This document shows, one piece after another, positions 25,101-34,900 of a stretch of DNA of 64,000 bases. How positions within the stretch are numbered: position 1 is the stretch's first letter; the number at the start of each line of letters is the position of its first letter. Source of the stretch: Ignelater luminosus (taxonomy: Eukaryota > Arthropoda > Insecta > Coleoptera > Elateridae); NCBI GenBank assembly GCA_011009095.1, contig VTPC01090686.1:1-64000 (forward strand), given 5' to 3'. The notes under the pieces are model-generated. The model ran no database searches. It was given only the letters and a program-made list of their open reading frames with translations, and had not been told where the DNA came from. The position numbers and the translations under genes are program-made.

Positions 25101-26799
25101 TGTCTAACGATCACTTATAATATTTAGGCCTTCAAGGAATTCCTATAACAGCAGGCGAAAACCAGCATTTACCTACAAACGTCCCAACACTACCCGAGAA
25201 ACTACAAGAATTAGGTTATAAAACCCATCTAATAGGAAAATGGCATTTGGGAGCTGCTTTCAAAAATGTAACGCCTACTAGTCGAGGATTTGATAGTCAT
25301 TTCGGTTATTGGAACGGATACATTGGATATTTTGATCATGAAGCTAAAGGAGGTGTAAGCAGAATTTTATAAATGTTAACACGTCTGGTTTAGATTTTGT
25401 TTTGTAGAACATGACGGGATTGGATTTGCATTTTAATCATGAACCTATCTGGAATAGACAAGGTAATTATGTAACAGACTTGTTAACGAAAGAAGCTGAA
25501 GTGCTTATTTGGAAGCATAACGTGAGTGAACCATTGTTTCTAATGTTGTCCCATTTGGCTGGTCACGCGGGAAGGAAAGGAGAGGATCTTGAAGTACCTA
25601 ATGTTGAGAATAATGATGAAAGGTTTGGTTACATTGCTTCTAAGAATAGAAGGCTATATGCAGGTAAGTTGTAACTTCAATTAAAATCAATGACACTATT
25701 CCAATATTATTATTATTAATTAATTTAATTACATACTAATTAAAGGGATGATTCATGAACTGGATAAATCAGTCGGTCGTATAATGGAAATATTGGCGGA
25801 GAGAGAAATGTTACATAATTCTCTGGTTGTATTTATATCCGATAATGGAGCCCAAACTGTAGGAGAACATAGCAATTGGGGTTCAAATTGGCCATTACGT
25901 GGAGTAAGTTCTTTGTTTTGGATCACACAATGCTTTGTAGACTTCGGCGTGAAACCTACAAAAGTGGTCTCATGATTTTAAGTTTTTTGATAATATTTAT
26001 TTGTTAATACTCTCATTTTGCTAGCTTAAGATGACTGTTCATGAAGGAGGTGTGAAAAACATTGCTGTAGCATATAGTCCTCTATTCCAGTACCGTGAAC
26101 AAGTCAACAACGATCTTTTTCATATAGCAGATCTGATGCCTACAATTTACGCTGCTGCAGGTATATTTTCTTTGACACCTTTCTGCTCTGAAAATCCAAA
26201 TTACTGATACTGTCTTACTAGGTGGGGATGTTGAAGATTTAGGCACAATCGATGGGATCAACCAATGGCAACTACTAACGCAAAATGCGGGATCGAAACG
26301 TTCAGAGTCATTGTTACACATCGATGAGGTGAAAGAATGTGCCGGTTACATAAGCGATTATGGCCGCTATAAATTGATTAATGGTTCCACGCTATTTGAA
26401 GATTATGACTTGTATTATGGTGAACATGGTCGTGGCGATTCTAGTCCTCCTTATGACATAAATGCGGTAATCAGCAGTCCTGCTTATGTTGCGATAGGAA
26501 AGAATATTCCAGTCAATAAAATGCTGCAATTGAGAAAAAAGGCTACTTTAGAAAATTGCAGAAAGCCTATTAGTCCTGACAATAAATGTACGTCCAAAAA
26601 TTGGTGCCTTTATGATTTATTTGAAGATCCGTGCGAAACCACAAACATTGCTTCTACTCATCCAGAAGTTGTAGACAGGTTAAGCGGAGAACTTAGACGA
26701 GCTTGGACATACTTAAAGCCACAAAAGCCTAAATTTGTGGATCCGGCAGCTAACCCAATTTATTTTAATAATACTTGGTATACTTGGTTAGATGATTAG
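16148..26799 (+). CDS. Arylsulfatase B-like enzyme B (7 exons, 5.7 kb first intron)
   Basis: Predicted active sulfatase of 544 aa. Exons: 16148-16267, 21962-22121, 25128-25354, 25408-25663, 25746-25903, 26025-26160 and 26222-26799. All sites are GT..AG, and exons 2-7 have the same lengths and phases as in gene A. Exon 1 (40 codons) encodes a hydrophobic N-terminus and '[12 protein letters not shown]'; it is overlapped by a longer unrelated frame. Cys77 in 'CTPSR' is the predicted formylglycine. Lys131 and His133 in 'GKWHLG', 'SHLAGH', 'SDNG' and the exon 6 'LKMTVHEGG' block are all present. Exon 7 is very close to that of gene A, so A and B are recent paralogues. Introns 1 (5.7 kb) and 2 (3.0 kb) are swollen by repeats. 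Whether exon 1 is really spliced over 5.7 kb needs RNA evidence. AATAAA signals lie at 26844 and 26885. Confidence 0.88.
16740..16975 (+). repeat. Dispersed repeat in intron 1 of gene B (partner at 43018-43245)
   Basis: About 235 bp match the reverse complement of 43018-43245 in intron 4 of gene C. The shared core includes 'cacaagattatttgaa' and 'ataattgacagtagctgca'. No coding content. It is probably a non-autonomous element, but no terminal repeats were resolved. Confidence 0.6.
16976..18313. other. Intron 1 of gene B, unassigned part
   Basis: No transposon protein or repeat was recognised. From about 17650 the sequence becomes more GC-balanced and resembles old repeat DNA. An open frame at 17900-18121 has no recognisable motif. 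Confidence 0.35.
18314..18520 (-). mobile_element. LINE reverse transcriptase fragment
   Basis: The - strand frame contains '[20 protein letters not shown]', matching the reverse transcriptase block RGVRQGCxLSPLLFNI(V/Y)I. The catalytic FADD/YADD block downstream is not preserved. It lies in intron 1 of gene B. Confidence 0.55.
18870..18930. repeat. (GA)n simple repeat
   Basis: Near-continuous GAGA tract, interrupted by 'gggggcga' and 'gtga'. Confidence 0.9.
19025..19790 (+). repeat. ~120 bp tandem repeat, array 2
   Basis: About five units with the box order seen in array 1 ('tatctcaggaac', 'gatgggacttt', 'ggtgggg', 'gatccgggcaccaccgaccg', T-rich tract). The array closes with the shared end segment, including 'ccaagagagttaaagag' followed by 'ggagcgccgcagg'. 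It lies in intron 1 of gene B. Confidence 0.65.
20190..20702 (-). other. Unclassified open frames, probably decayed repeat
   Basis: A 95-residue frame (20702-20415), rich in charged residues and ending in a Ser-rich tail, is followed by a frame at 20342-20218 beginning '[16 protein letters not shown]'. I recognise neither. They lie on the opposite strand to gene B, inside its first intron, among transposon debris, so a transposon origin is likely but unproven. Confidence 0.25.
20703..21961. other. Intron 1 of gene B, distal part
   Basis: AT-rich from about 21200 onward. Nothing recognised up to the acceptor of exon 2 at 21960-21961. Confidence 0.35.
22757..22830. repeat. Compound simple repeat (CAG)n(GA)n(AAAG)n
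   Basis: Seven CAG units are followed by GA units and then AAAG units, in intron 2 of gene B. The Ala-rich and Lys/Glu-rich frames across it are artefacts of the repeat. Confidence 0.9.
22935..24530 (+). repeat. ~120 bp tandem repeat, array 3, split by an inserted element
   Basis: The first unit runs from about 22935 to 23037. The array continues at 23986 and runs through about four more units with the shared boxes ('atctcagtaacggctggtc', 'gagttgggactt', 'ccaccgat'). The interrupted unit joins cleanly across the 948 bp element if one 9 bp copy is removed. The end segment (to about 24660) resembles the ends of arrays 1 and 2. All of it lies in intron 2 of gene B. Confidence 0.65.
23038..23985. 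mobile_element. Non-autonomous DNA element with TTCGCCGCG subterminal inverted repeats
   Basis: The first 90 bp repeat TTCGCCGCG-like words ('gattcgccgcgactcattcg'). The last 110 bp hold the same words in reverse complement ('gacgaatgactcgcggcgaa'). Between them lies about 740 bp of AT-rich DNA without coding sequence. It is flanked by the direct repeat GGGAAGGAC (23029-23037 and 23986-23994), and that word belongs to the tandem repeat unit it interrupts. I cannot name the superfamily. Confidence 0.7.
24531..25127. other. Intron 2 of gene B, distal part
   Basis: After the array end segment (to about 24660) the sequence is AT-rich with no feature up to the exon 3 acceptor. Confidence 0.35.
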
Positions 26800-26994
26800 A
26801 ATTGTAACAAATAAGTATGATACATAGCTAATGAATTCCACTGAATAAATTTTGATTAATTTTTTTTTGTAATAAGATCTTTAAAATAAAACTTGCTCAT
26901 GTGTTTTTTGTTTCATAAAAGAGGGTTTCGCAGAAAGTTCATTTGTTATTATTAATTTATCTAATTTTAATTAATTAATTTTAATATGTGCAGA

Positions 26995-27350
26995 TTCTTT
27001 ATCTGTGCCAAACTGTTTCTCAAAAGACCCTATCAGCAAAAACATAAAATCCTTATGTTATTCAATTCAGCATTCAGGAAAGAGACTGACTTTTTTGTGG
27101 ACACCAAGCCACGCTAGCATGATCGGTAATGAGAAAGCTGATTTTGCAGTTCGTCAAGCAGCAGACAGCTGTTTGATCTTAATTTCAAGTTGTATGCTAA
27201 AAATGAAATCAAAAATAAATTCCAGGCAAGGTGGAATAATACCAACGCTTAATCATAGCCTTCAGTCATAAGCAAGACGTTATTTTAACGTCAAGAGATG
27301 ACGTCTTTATGCTATCATATTTTTCCGTCATATTTTCGTATCTTTGACGT
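26995..27350 (+). mobile_element. LINE RNase H domain fragment (Jockey/I-type)
   Basis: The frame contains 'LTFLWTPSHASMIGNEKADF', the RNase H motif FxWxPSHxGIxGNExAD of Jockey/I-like elements, followed by a frame change and a degenerate tail containing 'NKFQARWNNT'. It lies about 200 bp downstream of sulfatase B. Confidence 0.65.
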
Positions 27351-28149
27351 CACAGATTAAGATTTAAACGAAGAAAGCTGTATAGCGGTAGAAGAGAAGT
27401 GCAAATGAAAGAAGCGAAGCCTCATTGCGGATAGAAAACAAATTTTAATCTAAATCTTCTATGTAAAATGAAAAACAGCGACAAAACTACGAAATCCTTC
27501 CTGAAATACACCTCGATTAATGTGCTGCCAAATTTGGCCGCGGCATAATTAGATTAGCTTTCGCAAGCTAAAAGAGAGGTGGCCAAGGGGAGCGTAGAAT
27601 TGACAAAGCGTTGGCTTAATCGGCTTAGTTGTAGATCTAGTTTGAATTTTTTCAAAAATGTCAAAACAAAGCATAAAGAAGCAAAAGCAAATAGCGGAGA
27701 CAAAACGCATCCTGATTTATGGTAATAGTGGACTTTTCGGTTAAGCGTTTAGTTTCAGAGGAATTTGAAAAAATCGGAAAAAATCCGAAAATTTCACGGC
27801 TGAAGCTCCATTCGGAAATCGGGCCAAACTCAGATTCTTCATATCAGAGGTCTACTTGAGTGATTAAAACAGTCTCCAGAACTCCACCCGTTTTTGGAAG
27901 GCAGAACTCTAATTTACCTGGCCTATGATATGCGTGCAAAATTCATCCATACTCAAAATTTTGAAAAAAGTTCGTCTCCTCTTTGTCTTGCGTGTGATGA
28001 TTTGTATATCGCCGTCCCTTTTCCACTTCAAGGAGTTTAGATTTTTGAGTTTTTCAAATTAATTGTTTTTTCTAACATTGTTATTTTTTTATTACTTTTT
28101 TTAAGTTACTTCTTTCTCTCTTGTTAAGAAAATGTATTTTTAGATGAAT
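27351..28149. other. Unassigned spacer
   Basis: No coding sequence recognised. A stretch at about 27720-28010 is likely an old repeat, but I found no second copy in the window. Confidence 0.3.
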
Positions 28150-28700
28150 TTTCTACTTATACAAATATACGGAATAGAACTATAAAGGTCAACAGAGTAC
28201 TTTACTTGTTAAACCCCATCCTAACATCCAAGCTGGTACAAAAAGACACTAAAATTAATATTTATAAAATACTAATAAAGCCCATTATCACATATGAATG
28301 TGAAAGGTGGACCCTCACAAGGAAAGCAGAGGGGATGATGGCCATCTTTGAAAGAAGCGTTCTGAGAAGAATATATGGACCAGCAAGAGATAATGATGAA
28401 TTGGAAATCAGGTATAACTATGAGCTGAAGCAGATATACAAAGATCTGGATATAGTTGATTTCGTGAAAATACAACAACTAAGATGGGCTGGACATGTTG
28501 AAAGAATGCCAGAGAGACGAATACCTAGAAGAATTAATAGAGGCGACATGATTGGATATAGAACAAGAAAAAGACCTAGGACCCGGTGGAAAGACAATGT
28601 TCGGAGGGATGCAGAATGTAAGCTAGGGATTCGGAACTGGCAGGGTGCGGTATGGGACCGGGATGGTTGAAGACGCAGAATACGGAAGGTTAAGACTCAA
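28150..28700 (+). mobile_element. RTE/craft-like LINE, 3' part of the ORF
   Basis: An open frame at 28206-28670 (154 aa) matches the C-terminal part of RTE-like polyproteins. Diagnostic segments are 'KINIYKILIKPIITYECERW', 'FERSVLRRIYGPARD', 'QQLRWAGHVERMPERRIPRR' and 'GYRTRKRPRTRWKDNVRRD'. Coding similarity extends upstream to about 28150. The 3' end is a GAA-rich tail near 28700. The reverse transcriptase catalytic part is absent, which fits a 5'-truncated insertion. Confidence 0.75.
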
Positions 28701-28916
28701 TAAGGAAGAAGAAGAAGAGGTTGTAGAAGTTTTTAAGTTCGGACAATTTTGAGTTGGGTTAAGTATAAGTTCAGTTAAGGAGTGTAAATCTGCAATTTAG
28801 GAGTCCTCCCTCGTAGTCTTCGTTATGGTAATTAGTAAGAATAGTTTTACAGCTTGATATTAATTTTATTAGCGTTGTTGTAGTCACTGGCTAATGATAC
28901 TGTTTGGTATTTTCAG

Positions 28917-31467
28917 TTGAAGCGAATCGAGGAAAGTGGTGCGTCCTACCAAAAGAAGAAGAAAGCAAGAGACGATGACCAGAAAAAGAATGCAGAAGCT
29001 ATGCGGAAGTTCCTTGACCGAACAGTCGCAGCCGCCGAAACTGCTACTACCACTAGTGTCGTCGCCGCAATTACGGTTCTGGTGCTAATTTTACTAAAAC
29101 TGTTGAATATGCCGCCCGTGTTCGAAATAGTGAATCCTACGTTGCTAGTCCTACCGATGAAGATACTAGTCCCACAATGGAAACTTTCCTTCTAGTTCTT
29201 GTGTGGAAGTTGAAATTGCTAGTTCCAGTCGTAAAGTATCCAAAGACGTTGACCTGAAGGACGTTGGACGTTGGCCAAAGAACGTCTCTGACGACCTGCA
29301 AGTGATACTAGTTCAACAAGGATCAGCCGTTTCCAAGTTTACTGAGATGTCTCGTTCTGGTGTTTCCTCAAAGGAAAAGAGAAAAATTAAAAGATTGAAC
29401 AAACAGTGGTTTTATCGACAGATTCCAAACAAATTGTTCGTGCCCTCACAGACCGGCTCGGTTCTCAGTAATGAAAACGGATTTAACCAGTGGTGGAAGC
29501 TCAATCCGGAAGTCGGTGAACATGAAAACAGCGCTAGCCACTTGGAAGACTTTACAAAATGGAAAACTTTAGAAATCGGACTTCGGCAGTATCATTGACA
29601 GAACTGAACAAGACGTTATTCGGAACGAGGAAAGAAAATGGAGAGACCTTTTAATGCAGTTACAGGACATTTTAAGGTTTCTGACAAAGCAAAATCTGGC
29701 CTTCCAAGGACATCGAAAAAATCTGGACGGTGAGAGCAACAGAGGAAAATTTCTGGAATTGGTGATCCTCCTGGCGAAATATGATCCTATTCTAAACGAA
29801 CACCTAACGAAAATCAAGTTAGGAAACATGAAGATCATCACCTGCTTACCATCCCAGATCCAGAACGAGTTTATCAACGTACTGGACAATCAAGTAAGGT
29901 AAAAAATCATTCAAGCGGTGAAATTCTGCATCGTTTTTGATATCACGCCGGATGTTTCCTGCACGAACCAAACTTGTCAAATTCTGCGGTATGTGAAAAT
30001 CGAAGGGTCCAAGCTCTGGTAGAGCCGCCTTGTTGATCTCATCAACATTGAAAACTGTAGAGGCCAAGCTTACGACAACGCTGCTGTTATGCCCGGAATA
30101 CATACTGAAGTCCAAGCGAGAGTTAAGACAGTTAACCCCAAGGCCCACTCTTTGAACCTAGTTGGTGTTCACGCCGTTTCCGTCACTTCGGAATCTGTTA
30201 CCTTTTTTGGGACACCGGAGAAAATATATTTGTTCTTCTCATCATCAACCCATCGTTGGGACGTTTTGACTGCTGCTGCTGATCAAGAAGCAAAACGCCG
30301 ATTGAAACCCGATTGTTGAAGACTCATTTTTCCAAGATCCTGGATGTTCTTGAAGAGTTAAGCACTAATAAAACAGAAAATGAAGTCACTCGGTCGGATG
30401 CTGTGGTGTTGTCACCAATGCAGTCGTTTTCTTTTCTTTGTTACTTCGGGTTTTGGTCTGAAGTTCTTCGAGAGATTAACGATGCTCAAGTTTATCTGTT
30501 GGCCAAGGGACTGGACATTCAACGGTGTACAGCAAAAATTGGTGCACTCAAGATATTTCTAGTTGAACAGCGAAACGAGATAGTGGACTGCAGTTTCACT
30601 TACTCGAGACAGTTGTGCAAGGAACTTGAAATCCAAGTTGAACCCCGAAGAACAACAGAGAGAAAGCAGTTTTTTGATGATAGGTCGAAGAGTGCAAACT
30701 TAACCTACGAAGAAAAACTACGCCTAGGAGTATTCGCATCCATAGACCGGATAATTCAAGAAATTAGTTCAAGGTTTGAACAAACCCGTAAACCTCTTTA
30801 ATCCGGAATATGTCTGCGATTTAGTTAATTTGGCGGATGAAATCGATAAGGTGGGATTCCTGATCGAACTAAATCGTCTTCAAAACTGTCGACGCCTCTC
30901 AGTGCCACCAAAGGCTCATGCAGGAAGGACCGCTGGAACTGTTACAGTTTATCCAACAGTATAACCTTAATATCTCCGTCCCTAACCTGGTAATCCTGTT
31001 GAGAATTTTTTTGGCCACCACCTGCGAAAGGAGCTTTTCTAAGTTAAAACTGATTAAGTCCTACTTGAGGTCCGCTATGAGCCAACTGAGGTTGTACAAT
31101 CTTGTTGTATTTTCCATTGATAGATAGATTCCAGATAGATTTCGAAGAAACGACAACCGAGGTTGCTGCTCTTAAAGCTAGGAAAGTTTGCTTTTAAGTT
31201 TCAAACATTGCAGTTTGTTCTTATTTATTTATTTATATTTAGCATAGTTTGATGTTTAGATTTTAATACAAATATCTAAATATAATTATAGATAACAGTT
31301 AAATTACTTTTTTATTAGATAATTACAATTTAGAAACGCGGTTTAAAGTTTAAATGTTGGGTTTAAGTTTTTCAATTTTTAAATTCGAATTTTTATCTCT
31401 TCTGAAGGGGAAGGGGCGGCACATTGAAAGTCCGCCCCGGGCGCCTATATCCTTTGCTACGCCACTG
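28917..31467 (+). mobile_element. Decayed hAT transposon (ZMYM1-like transposase)
   Basis: A transposase in several frames. 29203-29598 is the N-terminal part with 'KLFVPSQTGSVLSNENGFNQ' and 'WKTLEIGLRQ'. 29654-29902 is the DUF4371 block with 'QNLAFQGHRKNLDGESNRGK'. 30089-30319 contains 'ARVKTVNPKAHSLNLVGVHA'. 30313-30801 is the middle region. 30918-31127 is the hAT dimerisation domain with 'TTCERSFSKLKLIKSYLRS'. The right end reads 'ctacgccactg' (31457-31467), the reverse complement of the hAT-type start CAGTGGCGTAG. Stops and frameshifts separate the parts. The left terminus was not found. Confidence 0.75.
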
Positions 31468-31489
31468 CTCTCCTGTAAAATCTACAAAG

Positions 31490-31760
31490 TCACTCTTAAC
31501 ACTGTTTGGCTCCGAGGTCCAGAAATAGATTTTGGAACCGGTATCAGTGTTTTGATTCCAATTCCGATTATGCTTCGTAAGATATTATTGATTCCGTTTC
31601 CAATTCGGCTTCTTTCAGATTCCGATTCCGACCCCTGGGAAGAAATACTTAATGTAGTTTTGAAAAGATATTGTGACGTCATCACTTTTACCGCTGTACA
31701 AAAGATCGAAATTATCTTCACACGACAAAACTTACAATTGTCCCTAGTAGTTTGATAGAT
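31490..31760 (-). repeat. GGAATC-rich repeat, copy in - orientation
   Basis: In reverse complement this segment carries 'ggaatcaataatatcttacg' followed by 'aagcataatcgg', matching 34350-34400 on the + strand. Both belong to a degenerate GGAATC/CGGAAT-rich family. This copy lies just upstream of sulfatase C. Confidence 0.5.
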
Positions 31761-31989
31761 AATTTTCTGCAATAAAAATGCTATAAATCAATGCAATCAA
31801 ACAGACAGACTGTATATTAATTATTTAAAGAAGACAAAACAACAGTTGATATTTTCACTTAAGTATCATCATAATGGTAAGATAAACAAGTAGTTGCTAC
31901 ATTGTGTTTCTCATTAAAACATTTATTTTTAAACTTATCAGTTGCATATTTGTGCAGTATCATATCTCTATGAAAGACAGTTAACCATT

Positions 31990-34900
31990 ATGAAATTTTC
32001 TAAATTATTCTTACTACTATTTAGTTCTACTGCTATAATTCTATCTTTATCGACAATCTACTTTTATGTAGTAATAAATATAGAACCCAAACCGGCTGTT
32101 CGTCCTCACATCATTTTAATTGTGGCTGATGATTTGGTAAGTCACTAACAATCTTTCATGTTTCTTTTAGCAGTTATTATAACAACAATAATTTTCAAAA
32201 GGGTTGGAATGATGTAGGATACCGTGGTTCAAATCAAATACCAACTCCAAATATCGATGCATTAGCTTATAATGGAATTATATTAAATCGATTTTATACC
32301 TTACCGTCATGCACGCCATCCAGAGCAGCTTTATTGACAGGACAATATCCCATACGCCATGGTAAGAATGAATCTTATACTTAAAGATAGTTATGATAAG
32401 CTATTATAATGGGAATCGCTGATTACAAAACTATTTGTTTAAGGACTACAAGGTTTTCCCATACGAGCAGGCGAAAACCGTCATTTACCTTTCGATGTGC
32501 CCACACTTCCAGAAAAATTACAAGAATTAGGTTACAAAACCCATCTGATAGGAAAATGGCATCTCGGATCAGCATATAAGAATGTCACACCTACCCATAA
32601 AGGGTTTGATAGTCATTTTGGCTACTGGTACGGATTTATTGGTTATTTTGATCATGAATCTACAGAAGGAGTGATTATTAAGTCATTTTTAAATATTCGA
32701 TCATTTCTGTACTTAATGTGTTTGGTTTTCAGAATATGAGCGGGTTTGATATGCATGATAACCACGAACCATCATGGCGTACCCAAAATCAATATGCCAC
32801 CCATTTATTTACGAAAAAGGCTCAAGATGTTATTTGGCAACATAACGAAAGCGAGCCGCTGTTTTTAATGTTGTCACATTTAGCTAGCCATTCGGGCAAG
32901 AATGCGATTGATCTTGAGGTGCCCGATGTTCAGGAAAATAGAAAAAAGTTTGGTTACATTAAAGATGAAAATAGAAGACTGTATGCAGGTATATAAATAT
33001 AATAGACTTTTAAGGTTAAAAGTACTCTTACTTGAATTGATATCAGAATCTTCGCTGTTGATGTCATTTATATTGTAGAAAAATAATTCATCACGAATTT
33101 AAAGAAAACAAAGCAAAAAAACCAGACACAAATTCACAGTTTATTGATACATTAATTTTAAGTCTGACAGGAATCGTAAAATCCAGAGGTGCTCCGTCAT
33201 GCATGTAAATCATGCCACGGCGTGTTTCTAGAGGGTCATCATCTAACAATTTTGCATTTGAAAAAAAACTTAAAATTAATTTTATTATAACGCAACATAC
33301 TAGCTTCATTTGTTTTAACAAAAATGCACCGTGTTTCTCCGCCACCTCAGATTTTTTGTTATGAGTAACGTAAATAACGGGGAATTGAGTGTTTTAAAGA
33401 ATCTCGATTTTCTCGAAAATGGTTAAGTTTACGAAAAAAACTGCAATAGGGCAAATTTTTTATAAACTAAGGTCGCTTTTATGTGTTCAAATCATTTTAT
33501 CAGTTTATCAAATTTGTAAAATGTTGGCCGTACAAAAAGTTCTGAGCTTTTCAAAAGTAACATATTCATGAAAACTTGTGATACGATTTGTAAATTTTGA
33601 CGATATTTTAGCATAAGGACCACCCTAACAGCACCTAATAGCATACCGAGTTTGAAGATTCGTTGATTCATTTGGATACAGTAAAGAAATAACAATTTCT
33701 TTCCATCAACTGTGAAGCGTTATAACTCGAAAACTAAAAATTTTTTACTTACCTTTTTTTCGATAAATCGTCTCTATTTAATTCGCCAAACTTACAATCA
33801 AGAGTTTTCGGTGTAATATTCGGACACCCTGTATTTTTAATTTTATTTTTGATAGTGCAAAAAATATAATAAACATCACCGCCCATGATGTTTAAATTGC
33901 AGGAGCACGGGGAAATTTAATTCGAGGTAAACGCCAGATATCTCAGAAAACAAAATACTTACGTGGCTAGGAAAAAAATTAAATACACACTGTTAGTTAA
34001 AATCTGAGGTGGGCCTTCAAAGAAATAAGGCAAACCTGACAGTTTGGTCGCAGGTAGTATTTGTTATGCCGAATAACATACGAAAACATGGCGGCGTCAA
34101 TATTGTTTCCGTGCAAGAAGTCATTACGGATATTTAACCGTTCCATAACGACAGATTTATCTCAAATTTTGTCAATAAGTAAAAGTCAAAAAAATCCTCT
34201 TACGTATTTAACTGGAGAATTTCCCTTTGGAAGTTTTCTTTGCAAGTTGTTACACCCGCATATGTAGCTTTATGTTGGCAGACCATAAAAGAGACAGACT
34301 GCAAAATTATAGGTTAGAAAGCAAAGGTCGGAATCGAAAACTGAAAAAAGCCGAGTCGGAAATGGAATCAATAATATCTTAAGAAGCATAATCGAAATCG
34401 GAATCATTAAAAACAAAAACAGTGCAACCCGAATCCGTATCGGAGACACTAAAATAAAATTTATTAATACCCGAATCAGACTCAGAATCAGAATTAGAAA
34501 GTCGGAATCAGAAACGGAATCAAATCAATTATACCTGTCCAAAGCATGGTAGTGCATGTCACACTTAGTTGTCTTATTCATGCAGCATCCAGTCACCGCG
34601 GTGCCTATGACAAATTCCCTCATTGCTTTAGATAATCCGGATACTACGCTGGTCCTACAAAAAATACTTAGAAACTTACAAATACGGGTTTACATGGGAA
34701 AAACGCTGGAAATTTACGCTAAAACTCTAAGACACTAAAATAACCTACAGATTACTAGTTCTAAACGTAGGAAAATCGTAAGTTAACTCGTGGCGCTACT
34801 CTAATTGTACAAAAAGTACATCAAGAATTTACAGAATTGTAAAGTTGCAAACCGAAATTACTTTACTTCGATAAAATGAATTATTTCATGCTATTCGGAA

